Assembly (NCBI RefSeq): GCF_018324685.1
Contig: NZ_AP023354.1
Span: forward strand, 2,790,001-2,854,000
DNA from: Actinocatenispora sera
GTDB taxonomy: Bacteria > Actinomycetota > Actinomycetes > Mycobacteriales > Micromonosporaceae
Reading direction: 5' to 3'
DNA length: 64,000 nucleotides
Shown here: positions 16,389 to 24,867 of the stretch, in pieces
Layout of the letters: every line of letters starts with the position of its first letter
Position numbering within the stretch: position 1 is the stretch's first letter
The notes under the pieces: generated by a model
What the model saw: only the letters and a program-made list of their open reading frames with translations
Database searches by the model: none
What the model was told of the DNA's origin: nothing
Program-made: the position numbers and the translations under genes

Positions 16389-16775
16389 ATGTCGGAGTCG
16401 GAAGAGGACGTACGGGAACTGCTGGCCGGAGCTCGACACGCCGTGGTCGGCGTCAACCGCGCCAGCAGGCCGCCGCAGCTGTCCGTCGTGTGGTTCGTCT
16501 GGGACGGCCAGAGCTTCCGGTTCAGCACCACCCGCTCGCGGGCGAAGTACCTGAACCTCAAGCGCGACCCGGCCATCTCGCTGCTCATCGACGACTTCGA
16601 GAAGAAGTTCTACGTCGTCGCGTACGGCCGGGCACAGCTCATCGAAGACAACCATGACGCGCTGGCCCAGCCCCTGATCGAGAAGTACATGCCGGAACGG
16701 TCGACCGATCCGCAATGGACGCCGGACCGGGTGATCGTCGAACTGCGGCCTGACCGCCTCCTGACCGGCCGGTAG
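16389..16775 (+). CDS. PPOX-class flavin/F420-binding oxidoreductase
   Basis: This 128-residue split-barrel protein shows the pyridoxamine-phosphate-oxidase fold: PPQLSVVWFVWDGQSFRFSTTRSRAKYLNLKRD, with the RAKYLNL segment that contacts the cofactor phosphate. Short actinobacterial members often use F420. GAGGAGG precedes the ATG. It lies 12 bp behind the MerR-controlled oxidoreductase and is presumably co-induced. The substrate is unknown. Confidence 0.83.
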   Translation: MSESEEDVRELLAGARHAVVGVNRASRPPQLSVVWFVWDGQSFRFSTTRSRAKYLNLKRDPAISLLIDDFEKKFYVVAYGRAQLIEDNHDALAQPLIEKYMPERSTDPQWTPDRVIVELRPDRLLTGR

Positions 16776-16930
16776 CTGCCCTCGTGCAGGCCATCCTGGT
16801 ACTCCAACCATCGAAGCCGGACCTCAGCCACGATGAAAAGAGCGTGAGGAAACGGAAATCTTTCGACCGGATGTTCCCCAGGGCTGAGCTTGCCACCCTG
16901 CAGGATGGTGACGGTGCTGCGTGGCCGGTG

Positions 16931-17707
16931 TCAGGGGTCGCGGCGGTGGAACAGCAGGATGCCCAGGGCGAGGGCGACCCCGGCCCAGGCGGCGAGCACA
17001 CCCAGCCCGGCCCATGGGCCGAGGGGGTACTGGGACAGGTGCCGGGTCGCCTGGATGGTGAGGCCGGCGTTGGTGGGGGTCAGCCGCCACAGCGCCTGCT
17101 GCCAGTCCGGGTCGGTCACCAGCAACGGTGCGATCTGCAGGACGTAGACGACGCCGCCGACGACGCCGACGCTCGCGGCCGGGTCGCGTACGGCGGTCGC
17201 GACGCCGAGGCTGAACAGCGCGATCAGCACCAGGTACAGCACCGAGCCGGCTGCGGCGCGCAGCGTCGCCGCGTCGGTCAGCGACAGCGCCGGGTACCCG
17301 TGTGCCGGGGTGAATCCGTTGCCAGGCAACAGCAGCCGCGCGACCAGCACGGCGCCGAGCACGCCGACGGTACCGGCGGCCGCGGTCAGGGCGGCCAGCA
17401 CGACCGCCTTGGCGGCGAGTACCCGGCCGCGCCGTGGCACGGCCGCGAGCGTGACGGCCACCGTACCGGTCGAGTGCTCGCCGGTGACGGCGGTGATGGC
17501 GAGCAGCGCGACGACCGCCTGCCCGGCGAGGACGCCGGACAGGGCCAGCTTCGGTGCGTCGTAGCCGCAGCCGGTGGAGTTGCAGGACACGGTCGCGGCG
17601 GCCGCGGCGCTGACCGCGGTGGTCAGCGCCACCACGGCCAGCAGCAGCCAGCTGGTACCGGGCAGGGTGCGCAGCTTCGTGTACTCGGCGCGCAGCGCGT
17701 ACCTCAT
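16931..17707 (-). CDS. ABC-2 type permease subunit
   Basis: This 258-residue membrane protein begins MRYALRAEYTKLRTLPGTSW, the usual amphipathic start of actinobacterial ABC-2 permeases, and has about six membrane segments with the coupling region EHSTGTVAVTLAAVPRRGRVLAAKAVV. It is the third gene of the exporter operon and starts within the stop of the larger permease (4-bp overlap). GGAGGGACGC precedes the ATG. Together with the larger permease and the ATPase it would form one exporter; the cargo is unknown. Confidence 0.88.
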   Translation of the reverse strand: MRYALRAEYTKLRTLPGTSWLLLAVVALTTAVSAAAAATVSCNSTGCGYDAPKLALSGVLAGQAVVALLAITAVTGEHSTGTVAVTLAAVPRRGRVLAAKAVVLAALTAAAGTVGVLGAVLVARLLLPGNGFTPAHGYPALSLTDAATLRAAAGSVLYLVLIALFSLGVATAVRDPAASVGVVGGVVYVLQIAPLLVTDPDWQQALWRLTPTNAGLTIQATRHLSQYPLGPWAGLGVLAAWAGVALALGILLFHRRDP

Positions 17708-19215
17708 GCGTCCCTCCGTCGCAGCGCGACGACGGCGAGCACCAGCGCCAGCACGGCCCACCCGGCGGTGACGGCGAGCCCGGCCCAGGGCGACAGCGGG
17801 TAGTAGCCGCTCTGCGGCACCAGATGCGCGGTCACCTGCGGGTAGGTGGGGATGCTCTGCTGGATGGCGAATCCCGCAGCCGGGGTGAGCCGCAGCAGCC
17901 ACCGCGCGACGTCGTCGGGAAACACCGAGGTGGTGGCGAGGATGCGCGGTACCAGCACGAGCGCGACGCCGGCGGCGATCGCACCGCTGCTGCGCCGCAA
18001 CAGAGCCGCGAGCGCCAGGACCAGCACCGCGATCAGCGCGAGGAGCATCCCGGTACCGACGACGACGCGCAGGTCGGTGAGCAGGCTGACGGGCAGCACC
18101 GTGTTGCCGTTGTCGCGCAGCACGTGCGTACCGATCGGCAGCGTCGCGGCGGTGGCGGCGAGCCCGGCAGCGAACGTCGCTCCGGCGATCACGACCGCCT
18201 TGGCGGCAAGCACCCGGCCCGGGCGCGGATCGGTGGCCAGGGTGGTGCGGATCAGCCCGGTGCGGTACTCGGCGGCGACGAACCCGGCCGCGACCACAAT
18301 CATGATCAACAGCGCGACCAGCAGCCCGCTGAGAGTCTTCTCGACGGCCATCCCGTCGACCCGCGGTGCGATGTCACCGACCCCGGTCACCGTGTACCTC
18401 CCGGCCGAGGCGCGGGCGGCGCCCGGGTGGTGCACCGAGCCGTCCGGGTCGATCGTGGCGCCGACGTCGGTACGCCGCCAGCCGCCGGCAGCCGCCCCTT
18501 CCAGGGCGACGTGGTCGAAGCGCGCGGTCGTCGAGGAGTACCGGATCGTCTCGATCGAGCCGCCGAGGTCGGCGCGGGCCACGTGCAGCGCGCCGGGCGA
18601 GGCGGCGAACAGCCCGATCTGGACGCGCGCGGGCAACCCGTGCAGCGACGTGGACCCGACCGAGATCCACCGGTGGCCGTCGGGGGACTCGTACCCGGTG
18701 ATGCGCCGGCCGGTGCGCACCAGCCGCAGCCAGCGGGGCGAGCCGGGGCCGATCCGGCTCGCGCTGCCGGCCACGTCGTGGGTGAAGTCGTACTGCAGCC
18801 GCACGCCGTGCGTGCCGGTGGCCATGACCGCCGCGTACGAGGCGCCCGGTCGGGTCCCGTCCTTGATCATGACGCCGGCCTTGGCCCAGGGCACCAGGCC
18901 GGTGTCGACCCGCCGCACGCCGGGTACGGCGTCGGGCAGTCGCCGCTGCCCGCTCATCGAGGTCAGCCGTACCGTGATGCTGCCGTCGCCGTCCAGCGAA
19001 CGGTGCACGAAGTAGAAGTGGTCGTCGACGGCCGCACCGTCCGGGCCGGTCGTCGGGGGCGGGCAGACGGTGGTCGCGCCGCCGCAGGAGGAGTGGTTAC
19101 CGGCGGCCGTGAACACGCCGAGCCCGATCGTGGCCAGTACCGCCAGCAGCAGGGCGATGGGCCAGCCCGGTACGGTGCGCATCTTGGTCCACTCGGCGCG
19201 GATCAGGTGCCTCAT
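17704..19215 (-). CDS. ABC-2 permease with inserted extracytoplasmic lectin-like domain
   Basis: This 503-residue protein begins MRHLIRAEWTKMRTVPGWP and has a first membrane segment (about 15-38). An insertion of about 260 residues follows on the outside, containing DDHFYFVHRSLDGDGSITVRLTSMSG and WAKAGVMIKDGTRPGASYAAVMAT, the pattern of DUF1349/concanavalin A-like jelly-roll domains. Five or more membrane segments end the protein, with the coupling helix EYRTGLIRTTLATDPRPGRVLAAKA. Ordinary partners of this class are near 260 residues, so the insertion nearly doubles it. It overlaps both neighbours by 4 bp. The outer domain may bind a glycan or help the exporter sense the wall; that is inference. 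Confidence 0.87.
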   Translation of the reverse strand: MRHLIRAEWTKMRTVPGWPIALLLAVLATIGLGVFTAAGNHSSCGGATTVCPPPTTGPDGAAVDDHFYFVHRSLDGDGSITVRLTSMSGQRRLPDAVPGVRRVDTGLVPWAKAGVMIKDGTRPGASYAAVMATGTHGVRLQYDFTHDVAGSASRIGPGSPRWLRLVRTGRRITGYESPDGHRWISVGSTSLHGLPARVQIGLFAASPGALHVARADLGGSIETIRYSSTTARFDHVALEGAAAGGWRRTDVGATIDPDGSVHHPGAARASAGRYTVTGVGDIAPRVDGMAVEKTLSGLLVALLIMIVVAAGFVAAEYRTGLIRTTLATDPRPGRVLAAKAVVIAGATFAAGLAATAATLPIGTHVLRDNGNTVLPVSLLTDLRVVVGTGMLLALIAVLVLALAALLRRSSGAIAAGVALVLVPRILATTSVFPDDVARWLLRLTPAAGFAIQQSIPTYPQVTAHLVPQSGYYPLSPWAGLAVTAGWAVLALVLAVVALRRRDA

Positions 19216-20138
19216 CGCGCCACCTGCCTGGCGTGGAACTCGACCGCGTCGCCGGTCAGGCCCAGGTACGCCTCCTCCAGGCTCGCCTGGTACGCGGCGA
19301 CCTCGGCGAAAGCGACTCCGCCTGCGGTCAGCAGCGCGACCACGCGTTCGGCCGGCTGCCCGGTGACGACGAGGGTGTCCGGGCCGGAGACGGTCGCGGT
19401 GGCGCCGGCGCGCACCAACTCGGTCCGGGCCGCCTCGAGCGCGCGGCTGCGGACCACGACCCGTCCGCGGGCGGCCGCGGCGAGCAGGTCGGGGACGCCC
19501 GCGTCGGCGATGATCCGGCCGCGGCCGATGACGACCAGGTGGTCGGCGGTGTCCTGCAGCTCGCTCATCAGGTGGCTGGACACGAGTACTGCGCGGCCCT
19601 CGGCGGCGAGCGAGCGCAGCAGTCCCCGGATCCAGATGATGCCCTCGGGATCCAGGCCGTTGACCGGCTCGTCGAGCATCAGCATCGGCGGATCACCGAG
19701 CAGCGCCGCGGCGATGCCGAGCCGCTGCCGCATGCCCAGGGAGAAGCCGCCGGCCCGGCGCCGCGCCACCGCACTCAGTCCCACCTGGCTCAGCACCGCG
19801 TCCACCCGGCTGCGGCCGAGGCCCTGCGAGTGGGCCAGCCACAGCAGGTGGTTGCGCGCCGACCGGCTGGGTTGCACGGCATTGGCGTCCAGCAGCGCGC
19901 CGACCTGGCGCAGCGGTGTCCGCAGCTGCCGGTACGGGCGGCCACCGACCAGCGCGGTGCCGGCATCGGCGGCGTCGAGGCCCAGCACGATGCGCATCGT
20001 GGTGCTCTTGCCGGCGCCGTTGGGGCCGACGAAACCGGTGACCGTGCCCGGCGCCACGGTGAACGACACGTCGTCCAGCGCGACCGTCGGGCCGTACCGT
20101 TTGCGCAGTCCGTTGACTTCGATCGTGGCAGTGGCCAT
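19212..20138 (-). CDS. ABC transporter ATP-binding protein
   Basis: This 308-residue ATPase has Walker A VGPNGAGKSTTMR, the signature FSLGMRQRLGIA, Walker B LMLDEPVNGLDPEG and the switch SSHLMSELQDTADHLVV, the bacitracin/lantibiotic immunity-type class. ATG at 20138 (MATATIEVNGLRKRYG) is used; upstream residues come from the heptamer repeat. It is first of a three-gene exporter operon and lies downstream of the sensor/regulator genes on the same strand, which probably control it, as in Bce/antibiotic-response modules. Confidence 0.9.
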   Translation of the reverse strand: MATATIEVNGLRKRYGPTVALDDVSFTVAPGTVTGFVGPNGAGKSTTMRIVLGLDAADAGTALVGGRPYRQLRTPLRQVGALLDANAVQPSRSARNHLLWLAHSQGLGRSRVDAVLSQVGLSAVARRRAGGFSLGMRQRLGIAAALLGDPPMLMLDEPVNGLDPEGIIWIRGLLRSLAAEGRAVLVSSHLMSELQDTADHLVVIGRGRIIADAGVPDLLAAAARGRVVVRSRALEAARTELVRAGATATVSGPDTLVVTGQPAERVVALLTAGGVAFAEVAAYQASLEEAYLGLTGDAVEFHARQVAR

Positions 20139-20267
20139 GGCGTGTCCCGTCGGTGGAGGTGGTGAACCCCGTCGAGGGTTCACCACCCGCCGTGACACGG
20201 TCCGAACCGACGCTGTTATGCCCCTGTCATGCCGGGCGTTCGCACCGGCTTCGCCATGCTGGCACCG

Positions 20268-20316
20268 CCGCCCGCCGCCCGCCGCCCGCCGCCCGCCGCC
20301 CGCCGCCCGCCGCCCG
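20268..20316. repeat. CCGCCCG heptamer, seven exact copies
   Basis: Seven exact copies of CCGCCCG run without break in the 216-bp spacer between the response regulator stop (20355) and the ABC ATPase start (20138). On the minus strand, the transcribed sense, it reads CGGGCGG repeats, rich in G runs. Confidence 0.9.
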
Positions 20317-20354
20317 CCGGCGGAAGGCTGTCCGAAAACGCCGCCGGGCAACGG

Positions 20355-21011
20355 TCACAGGTCGTCGAGTTGGACCAGACCGTCCTGGATCGCCCGGGCG
20401 ACCAGCGCGGCCTTGGTGGGGGCCTGCCGGCCGCGCATCGCGTACTTGACCCGGATGTGCTCGAGGTGGGTGTTCACGGTGCTGGGGGAGATGCCCAGGC
20501 GCTGCGCGACGAACTCCTTCGACTCCGACTGGAACCACTCGACGAGCACCTCGGTCTCCCGGGCCGACAGCGCGGGCCGGTTGCCGGAGCGGTCGCCGGC
20601 CAGCGCCCCGGCCAGCGATGGCGGGGTGTAGGCGCGGCCGGCGGCGGCAGCCGCGGTGGCGTCGATGAGGTGCTGGGATCCTTCGACCTTCGTCAGGTAG
20701 CTCAACGCGCCCAACTCGAGACACTGCAAGGCGATCGCATCGTCGGCGCGCATCGAGTACACGACGACCCGGCGGCCGGCCTGGGTGAGCCGGCGCAGTT
20801 CACCCATGGCGGGGGCGGGGCGGCCGAGGTGGAGGTCGAGGATGACGACGTCGGCGGTGGCGCCGTCGCCGAGCCACGCGACGCGAACGTCGTCGCCGGC
20901 GGCGACCACCCGGATCGGCGGGCTGCCCGTCGCCAACCAGTGCGTCACCCCGTCGCGTACCGCGGGGTGGTCGTCGACGATGACCGCGGTCAGCTGCTCG
21001 CCCTGCGCCAC
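20355..21011 (-). CDS. NarL/FixJ-type response regulator
   Basis: This 218-residue regulator has a receiver domain (about 5-125) with the acidic pair in VIVDDHPAVRDG, the phospho-acceptor Asp in VVILDLHLG, and the Lys in YLTKVEGS, then a LuxR helix-turn-helix (about 150-215: ALSARETEVLVEWFQSESKEFVAQRLG, then SPSTVNTHLEHIRVKY). The best start is GTG at 21011, inside the last codons of the preceding gene. It is the last of three sensor/regulator genes and probably switches on the exporter operon that follows. Confidence 0.9.
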   Translation of the reverse strand: MAQGEQLTAVIVDDHPAVRDGVTHWLATGSPPIRVVAAGDDVRVAWLGDGATADVVILDLHLGRPAPAMGELRRLTQAGRRVVVYSMRADDAIALQCLELGALSYLTKVEGSQHLIDATAAAAAGRAYTPPSLAGALAGDRSGNRPALSARETEVLVEWFQSESKEFVAQRLGISPSTVNTHLEHIRVKYAMRGRQAPTKAALVARAIQDGLVQLDDL

Positions 21012-22090
21012 CTGGCCTCCATTCGCCCGTCCTGACCGTAGCTGCCGCACTCGACCTCGACGTGCATCGAGCCGGGTGGGGCCGTGCCGGCAGCGCCGGC
21101 GTCGGTCACCACGGCGACCCGGACCTCCTCGGTGGTGCGCAGCACGCTCACCCTGGCACGGTTGCGGGCCACCGACAACGCCGCCACCACCGGCCCGGTC
21201 AGCTCGTGCCGTACTGCGGTCGGTACGGCCACCGCGGTGCCGCTGACGGCCAGCGACACCACGACGCCGCGTCGCTCGGCGATGTCGATGCAGGCGGTGA
21301 TCTCGTGTACCAGCGGGTCCGGCGACTCGTCGTTCTCGGCGAACAGCCTGCGCAGCTGGGTGGCGGCCAGCGCGCAGCGGCGCCGGGTCTCGGACTCGCG
21401 CGGGTCCGCCAGCCCGTCTGCCAGCTCCGCCAGCAGCGGCAGCGTCAGGCCCAGCTGGCCGGCGAAGTCGTTGCGCTGCCCGCGTTCCCACTGCTCGGCC
21501 AGCAGCAGCTGGGTCTGCATCCGGTCGCGGTCGGCGATCGCCGCGCTCGTGCGCCGGGTACTGCGCGCCAGCGCCCGGGCGATCACCACGACCGACAGCT
21601 GAACGGTGGCGCTGCCGAGTACGACGATGCCGACCGCACCGATCTCGACGCGATCCGGTTGGCCGGCAGCCAGGAACAGTCCGACACTCAGCGCCAGGTG
21701 CGTGCCCAGCGCCGCGAGGAGCAGCGGAACGCGGTCGAGCAGCAGCAACAGCAGGTACCACTCGACCAGGCCGAAGGACCAGTCCGCCGCGCCGAAGTGC
21801 TCGCCGGCGGTGAGCGCGCTGGTCGCGCAGTACCCGGCGGCCAGCGTCACGGCGGTCCCGGCCGCGGTGACCGCGCCGGGCAACGGGCGGCGGCGCAGCA
21901 CCCAGCCGCCGCCGGCCGCGGTGACGCAGGCCAGGGCGACGAACGCGGCGACCGCGAGCCAGTGGTACCGGTAGCGCTGCTCCAGCACCGGCCGCAGCGA
22001 CAACCCGACCAGCAGGACCGCGGTGACGAACCACAACGCGACCCGCATCGTCGCGTGCACGTTGCCGCCTGCGGCCGGATCGTCATCCAC
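20990..22090 (-). CDS. Degenerate sensor kinase-like membrane protein
   Basis: This 366-residue protein has about six membrane segments (residues 12-180), then a cytoplasmic part laid out like a NarX-type kinase. Where the phospho-acceptor His is expected it reads EQWERGQRNDFAGQLGL, with no histidine, and the ATP-binding N and G boxes in the last 100 residues are not recognisable. It is therefore unlikely to phosphorylate itself and may act as a ligand-sensing partner of the kinase encoded just before it. It overlaps that kinase by 8 bp and the response regulator by 22 bp, so all three are tightly coupled. Confidence 0.7.
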   Translation of the reverse strand: MDDDPAAGGNVHATMRVALWFVTAVLLVGLSLRPVLEQRYRYHWLAVAAFVALACVTAAGGGWVLRRRPLPGAVTAAGTAVTLAAGYCATSALTAGEHFGAADWSFGLVEWYLLLLLLDRVPLLLAALGTHLALSVGLFLAAGQPDRVEIGAVGIVVLGSATVQLSVVVIARALARSTRRTSAAIADRDRMQTQLLLAEQWERGQRNDFAGQLGLTLPLLAELADGLADPRESETRRRCALAATQLRRLFAENDESPDPLVHEITACIDIAERRGVVVSLAVSGTAVAVPTAVRHELTGPVVAALSVARNRARVSVLRTTEEVRVAVVTDAGAAGTAPPGSMHVEVECGSYGQDGRMEARWRRASS

Positions 22091-23264
22091 CGGGCCACAC
22101 CAGCCGGATGGTGGTCCCGTTGCCGGGCGCCGAGATCACGGTCGCGTCGCCGCCGACGGCGCGCATCCGCTCGACGATCGAACCGCGGATTCCCCGGCAG
22201 GATCGGGGCACCTCGTCGGGGGCGAACCCCGCGCCCGCATCCCGCACCGTCACCGCCACCAGGTCTTGCTCGGTGCGTACGGTGAGGGTGGCGGCGTCGA
22301 CGTGCGCGTGCCGTTCGACGTTCGCCAGGCCCTCGCGCACCGCGCGCAGCAGGGCGAGCGCCACCGACGCGGGCACCAGCGCCTCGCCCTGCCGCCGCAG
22401 CTCGATCGCCAGCCGGCTGCGGGCCACCACGGCGTGCAGCGACGCGGCGAGATCCACCGCGCTGTCGCTGCCGGCGGGCGTGCCCGCCGCACCGGTGAGT
22501 ATCGCCAGATCGTGCCGCGCGTACCGGGCGACCTGCGCCGGATCGCTGTCGCCGCGCACCGCGATCTGGAGGAAGGTCGACGACGCGGTGTCGTGCAGCA
22601 GCGCAAGGTACTCGCGTTGCCGCTGGTGCCGGGCTCGCGCCAGCGCCTCGGCACGGGCCAGCGCCGAGCGGTGTTCCCGTACCTCGTCGGTGCGCCGGCT
22701 CGAGCGCAACAGCAGCAGGAACCCCAGGCGTGCCAGTACGCACTCGAACAGCAGCCGCGGCACGAGCGAGCCGGCGTCGCCGGTGCCGAGTACGGCCAGA
22801 TCGACGGCGAGCAGACCCGCCGTCACCGGCGCGGCGACGGGTGCCGGCCACTCCCACTGCAGCGTGATCGCCGTGGTGGTCAGCACGTTGAGCGCCCAGG
22901 GGTTCGGTGGCGCGCCACTGCACTGCAGCATCACGCACACCGCCACGACCCGGGCGACGGCGAACGCGAGCGCGAGCGGCGCCGCCCGGCCGGAGAACCC
23001 GACCCAGCAGTCGACCGCGGAGCCCACCAGCACCAGCCCGAACACCGCGAGCCCCGCGGGCAACGCCTGGCTTGGCATCGTGAGCAGGCCGAACGCGCTG
23101 ATCAGGGCCACACCCACGCCGCGTACCGGTCCGGCGAGCCGGCGCGCCGCGGCGAGGAACGCCGTCTCGACGGTGCGGTAGCGCACGTCGCTCGTCCCGC
23201 CAGTCGCCGTATCCCGGCGCCGGCCGGCGCCGGCGGCGCGCCAGCTGGCCGGCAGCGTGGGCAT
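22083..23264 (-). CDS. Sensor histidine kinase, HisKA_3 type
   Basis: This 393-residue kinase has an N-terminal membrane region of about five segments (30-170), a coiled segment (RRTDEVREHRSALARAEAL), the phospho-acceptor motif LALLHDTASSTFLQIAV, and an ATPase domain with the N box EGLANVERHAHVDAATL and G box DAGAGFAPDEV ... GIRGSIVERMRAVGG. ATG at 23264 follows AAGGAG by 10 nt. It is the first gene of the three-gene sensory operon; the following gene is kinase-like but degenerate, so this one presumably supplies the phosphate to the response regulator. Signal unknown; cell-wall stress is a guess from the neighbouring exporter. Confidence 0.88.
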   Translation of the reverse strand: MPTLPASWRAAGAGRRRDTATGGTSDVRYRTVETAFLAAARRLAGPVRGVGVALISAFGLLTMPSQALPAGLAVFGLVLVGSAVDCWVGFSGRAAPLALAFAVARVVAVCVMLQCSGAPPNPWALNVLTTTAITLQWEWPAPVAAPVTAGLLAVDLAVLGTGDAGSLVPRLLFECVLARLGFLLLLRSSRRTDEVREHRSALARAEALARARHQRQREYLALLHDTASSTFLQIAVRGDSDPAQVARYARHDLAILTGAAGTPAGSDSAVDLAASLHAVVARSRLAIELRRQGEALVPASVALALLRAVREGLANVERHAHVDAATLTVRTEQDLVAVTVRDAGAGFAPDEVPRSCRGIRGSIVERMRAVGGDATVISAPGNGTTIRLVWPGG

Positions 23265-23507
23265 CCGATCACCGCTCCTTCGGGCCCGGCGGCGCGCTGC
23301 GCCGGCGCGATCCGCGAACGCATCGAGGGCGGAGAACTTTACCGCCGGCGGTTCAGGGGAACTCGTGGATCGAAACCCGCCCGGGTGCCGGAGCCTCGTC
23401 GTGGATCGTCGGTCGAACGCCCGATGCCGGGCTGGCACGGAGTGTCTACATTCTGGGCACACTTCGCGGTCGGCGCCGACCCGTACTCCACCACGAGAGG
23501 AGACGAC

Positions 23508-24785
23508 GTGCGAGACACGCACCGGAGGGCCTGGCCGCTCCGGATCGCCGCGCTGGTAGTGGCGGCAGCAGCGGCACTGGTCGTGCCGGCCGCCGCGGCG
23601 GCCGCCCCGGCCGAACCGTCGACCATCTCGCCGCACGTCGGCGCGTGGGGCGGGTACTCCAACGGGCAGATCCCCGCGTCGGCGATGACCTACCTGGGTC
23701 GCAGCGCCGACGGGACCAACCTGTACCTGCGGCGCGACGCGGCGATCTCCATGAGCCGGATGCAGTCCGCGTACCACGCGCAGACCGGCGGCACGCTCGC
23801 GATCAACGAGGGCTACCGCGATCTCGCCACCCAGTGGTACTACTGGAACCTCTACCAGTCGGGGCAGGGCAACGTCGCCGCCTATCCCGGCACCTCCAAT
23901 CACGGCTGGGCGCTCGCGGTCGACCTCGCCCTGGCCGGCAACCAGTTCTCGTGGCTGCAGAGCCACGCCGCCGCCTACGGCTGGAGTTGGGCGACCGGGC
24001 AGGCGGCCGGCGAGCCGTGGCACTGGGAGTACGTGCGTACCGGGCCGTGGTCGCAGGAACCGATCGGCGACTGGAGCGGCGACGGCTACGCCGACGTCCT
24101 TGCGGTGTGGGACAACGGCGAGCTGCACTACTACCCGAACAACGGGCTGAAACTGAGCGGCAGCAGCCTGCTCGGCCACGGGTGGGGCTCGTTCCGGTTC
24201 GTCACCGCCGCGGACTGGAGCGGCGACGGCGCCGCCGACGTGCTCGGTGTCAACGCCGCCGGTGACCTGCTCTACTACCCGCACAACGGCAACGGGCTCA
24301 GTTCCCCGGTCCAGATCGGCCATGGGTGGTCGTCGTTCCAGCACGTGCTGGCCGCGGACTGGAGCGGCGACGGGCACGCCGACGTGTTGGGCGTCAACGC
24401 CGCTGGTGACCTGCTGTACTACCCGCACAACGGAAGCGGGCTGGGATCGCCGGTGCAGATCGGGCACGGGTGGTCGTCGTTTCGTCAGGTGATGGCGGCC
24501 GACTGGAGCGGCGACGGGCACGCGGACGTGCTCGGTGTCAACGCCGCCGGCGACCTGCTGTACTACCCGCACAACGGCAACGGGCTCAGCTCTCCGGTGC
24601 AGATCGGGCACGGGTTCCAGACCTTCACCTCCGTCTTCGCTGCGGACTTCAGCGGGGACGGGCACGCCGACGTCCTCGCCGTCGACGCGGCGGGCAACCT
24701 CTGGTACTACCCGCACAGCGGCAACGGTTTCGGTGCTCGGGTGCAGCTCGGTCACGGATTCGGCACCTGCACGTTCGTTCTCTGA
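23508..24785 (+). CDS. Secreted M15 D-Ala-D-Ala carboxypeptidase with FG-GAP repeats
   Basis: This 425-residue exported protein has a signal peptide (basic start, hydrophobic 12-33, AAA-AP cut), an M15 peptidase domain (about 50-180) and five C-terminal FG-GAP/VCBS-type repeats of about 47 residues (185-425). Zinc ligands are His132 and Asp139 in SNHGWALAVDL and His172 in GEPWHWEY; Arg104 lies in the usual YRD motif. It should cut D-Ala-D-Ala-type peptide bonds of peptidoglycan. Each repeat has DWSGDGHADVLGV, a calcium-binding-like loop, and LLYYPHNGNG. GTG at 23508 follows AGAGGAG. It is divergent from the sensor kinase and next to a second enzyme with the same tail. Confidence 0.9.
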   Translation: MRDTHRRAWPLRIAALVVAAAAALVVPAAAAAAPAEPSTISPHVGAWGGYSNGQIPASAMTYLGRSADGTNLYLRRDAAISMSRMQSAYHAQTGGTLAINEGYRDLATQWYYWNLYQSGQGNVAAYPGTSNHGWALAVDLALAGNQFSWLQSHAAAYGWSWATGQAAGEPWHWEYVRTGPWSQEPIGDWSGDGYADVLAVWDNGELHYYPNNGLKLSGSSLLGHGWGSFRFVTAADWSGDGAADVLGVNAAGDLLYYPHNGNGLSSPVQIGHGWSSFQHVLAADWSGDGHADVLGVNAAGDLLYYPHNGSGLGSPVQIGHGWSSFRQVMAADWSGDGHADVLGVNAAGDLLYYPHNGNGLSSPVQIGHGFQTFTSVFAADFSGDGHADVLAVDAAGNLWYYPHSGNGFGARVQLGHGFGTCTFVL

Positions 24786-24814
24786 CTCCGGCGGACGAGC
24801 GCGCTGCGAACGGC

Positions 24815-24842
24815 GCCGGCCCCGTTGTTCGACGGGGTCGGC
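24815..24842 (+). terminator. Stem-loop after the M15 peptidase gene
   Basis: GCCGGCCCCGT (24815-24825) pairs with ACGGGGTCGGC (24832-24842), one G-U pair allowed, around a 6-nt loop. It lies between the two FG-GAP genes, so they may be separate transcripts. Confidence 0.6.
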
Positions 24843-24867
24843 CTGGGCACGAGGAAAGGAGAACCGT

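Noticed and set aside
20139-20354. Coding in the CCGCCCG tract (repeats of RPPPAAR or similar)
   Set aside because: Open frames exist in all readings only because the repeat lacks stops; no start, ribosome site or conserved ends.
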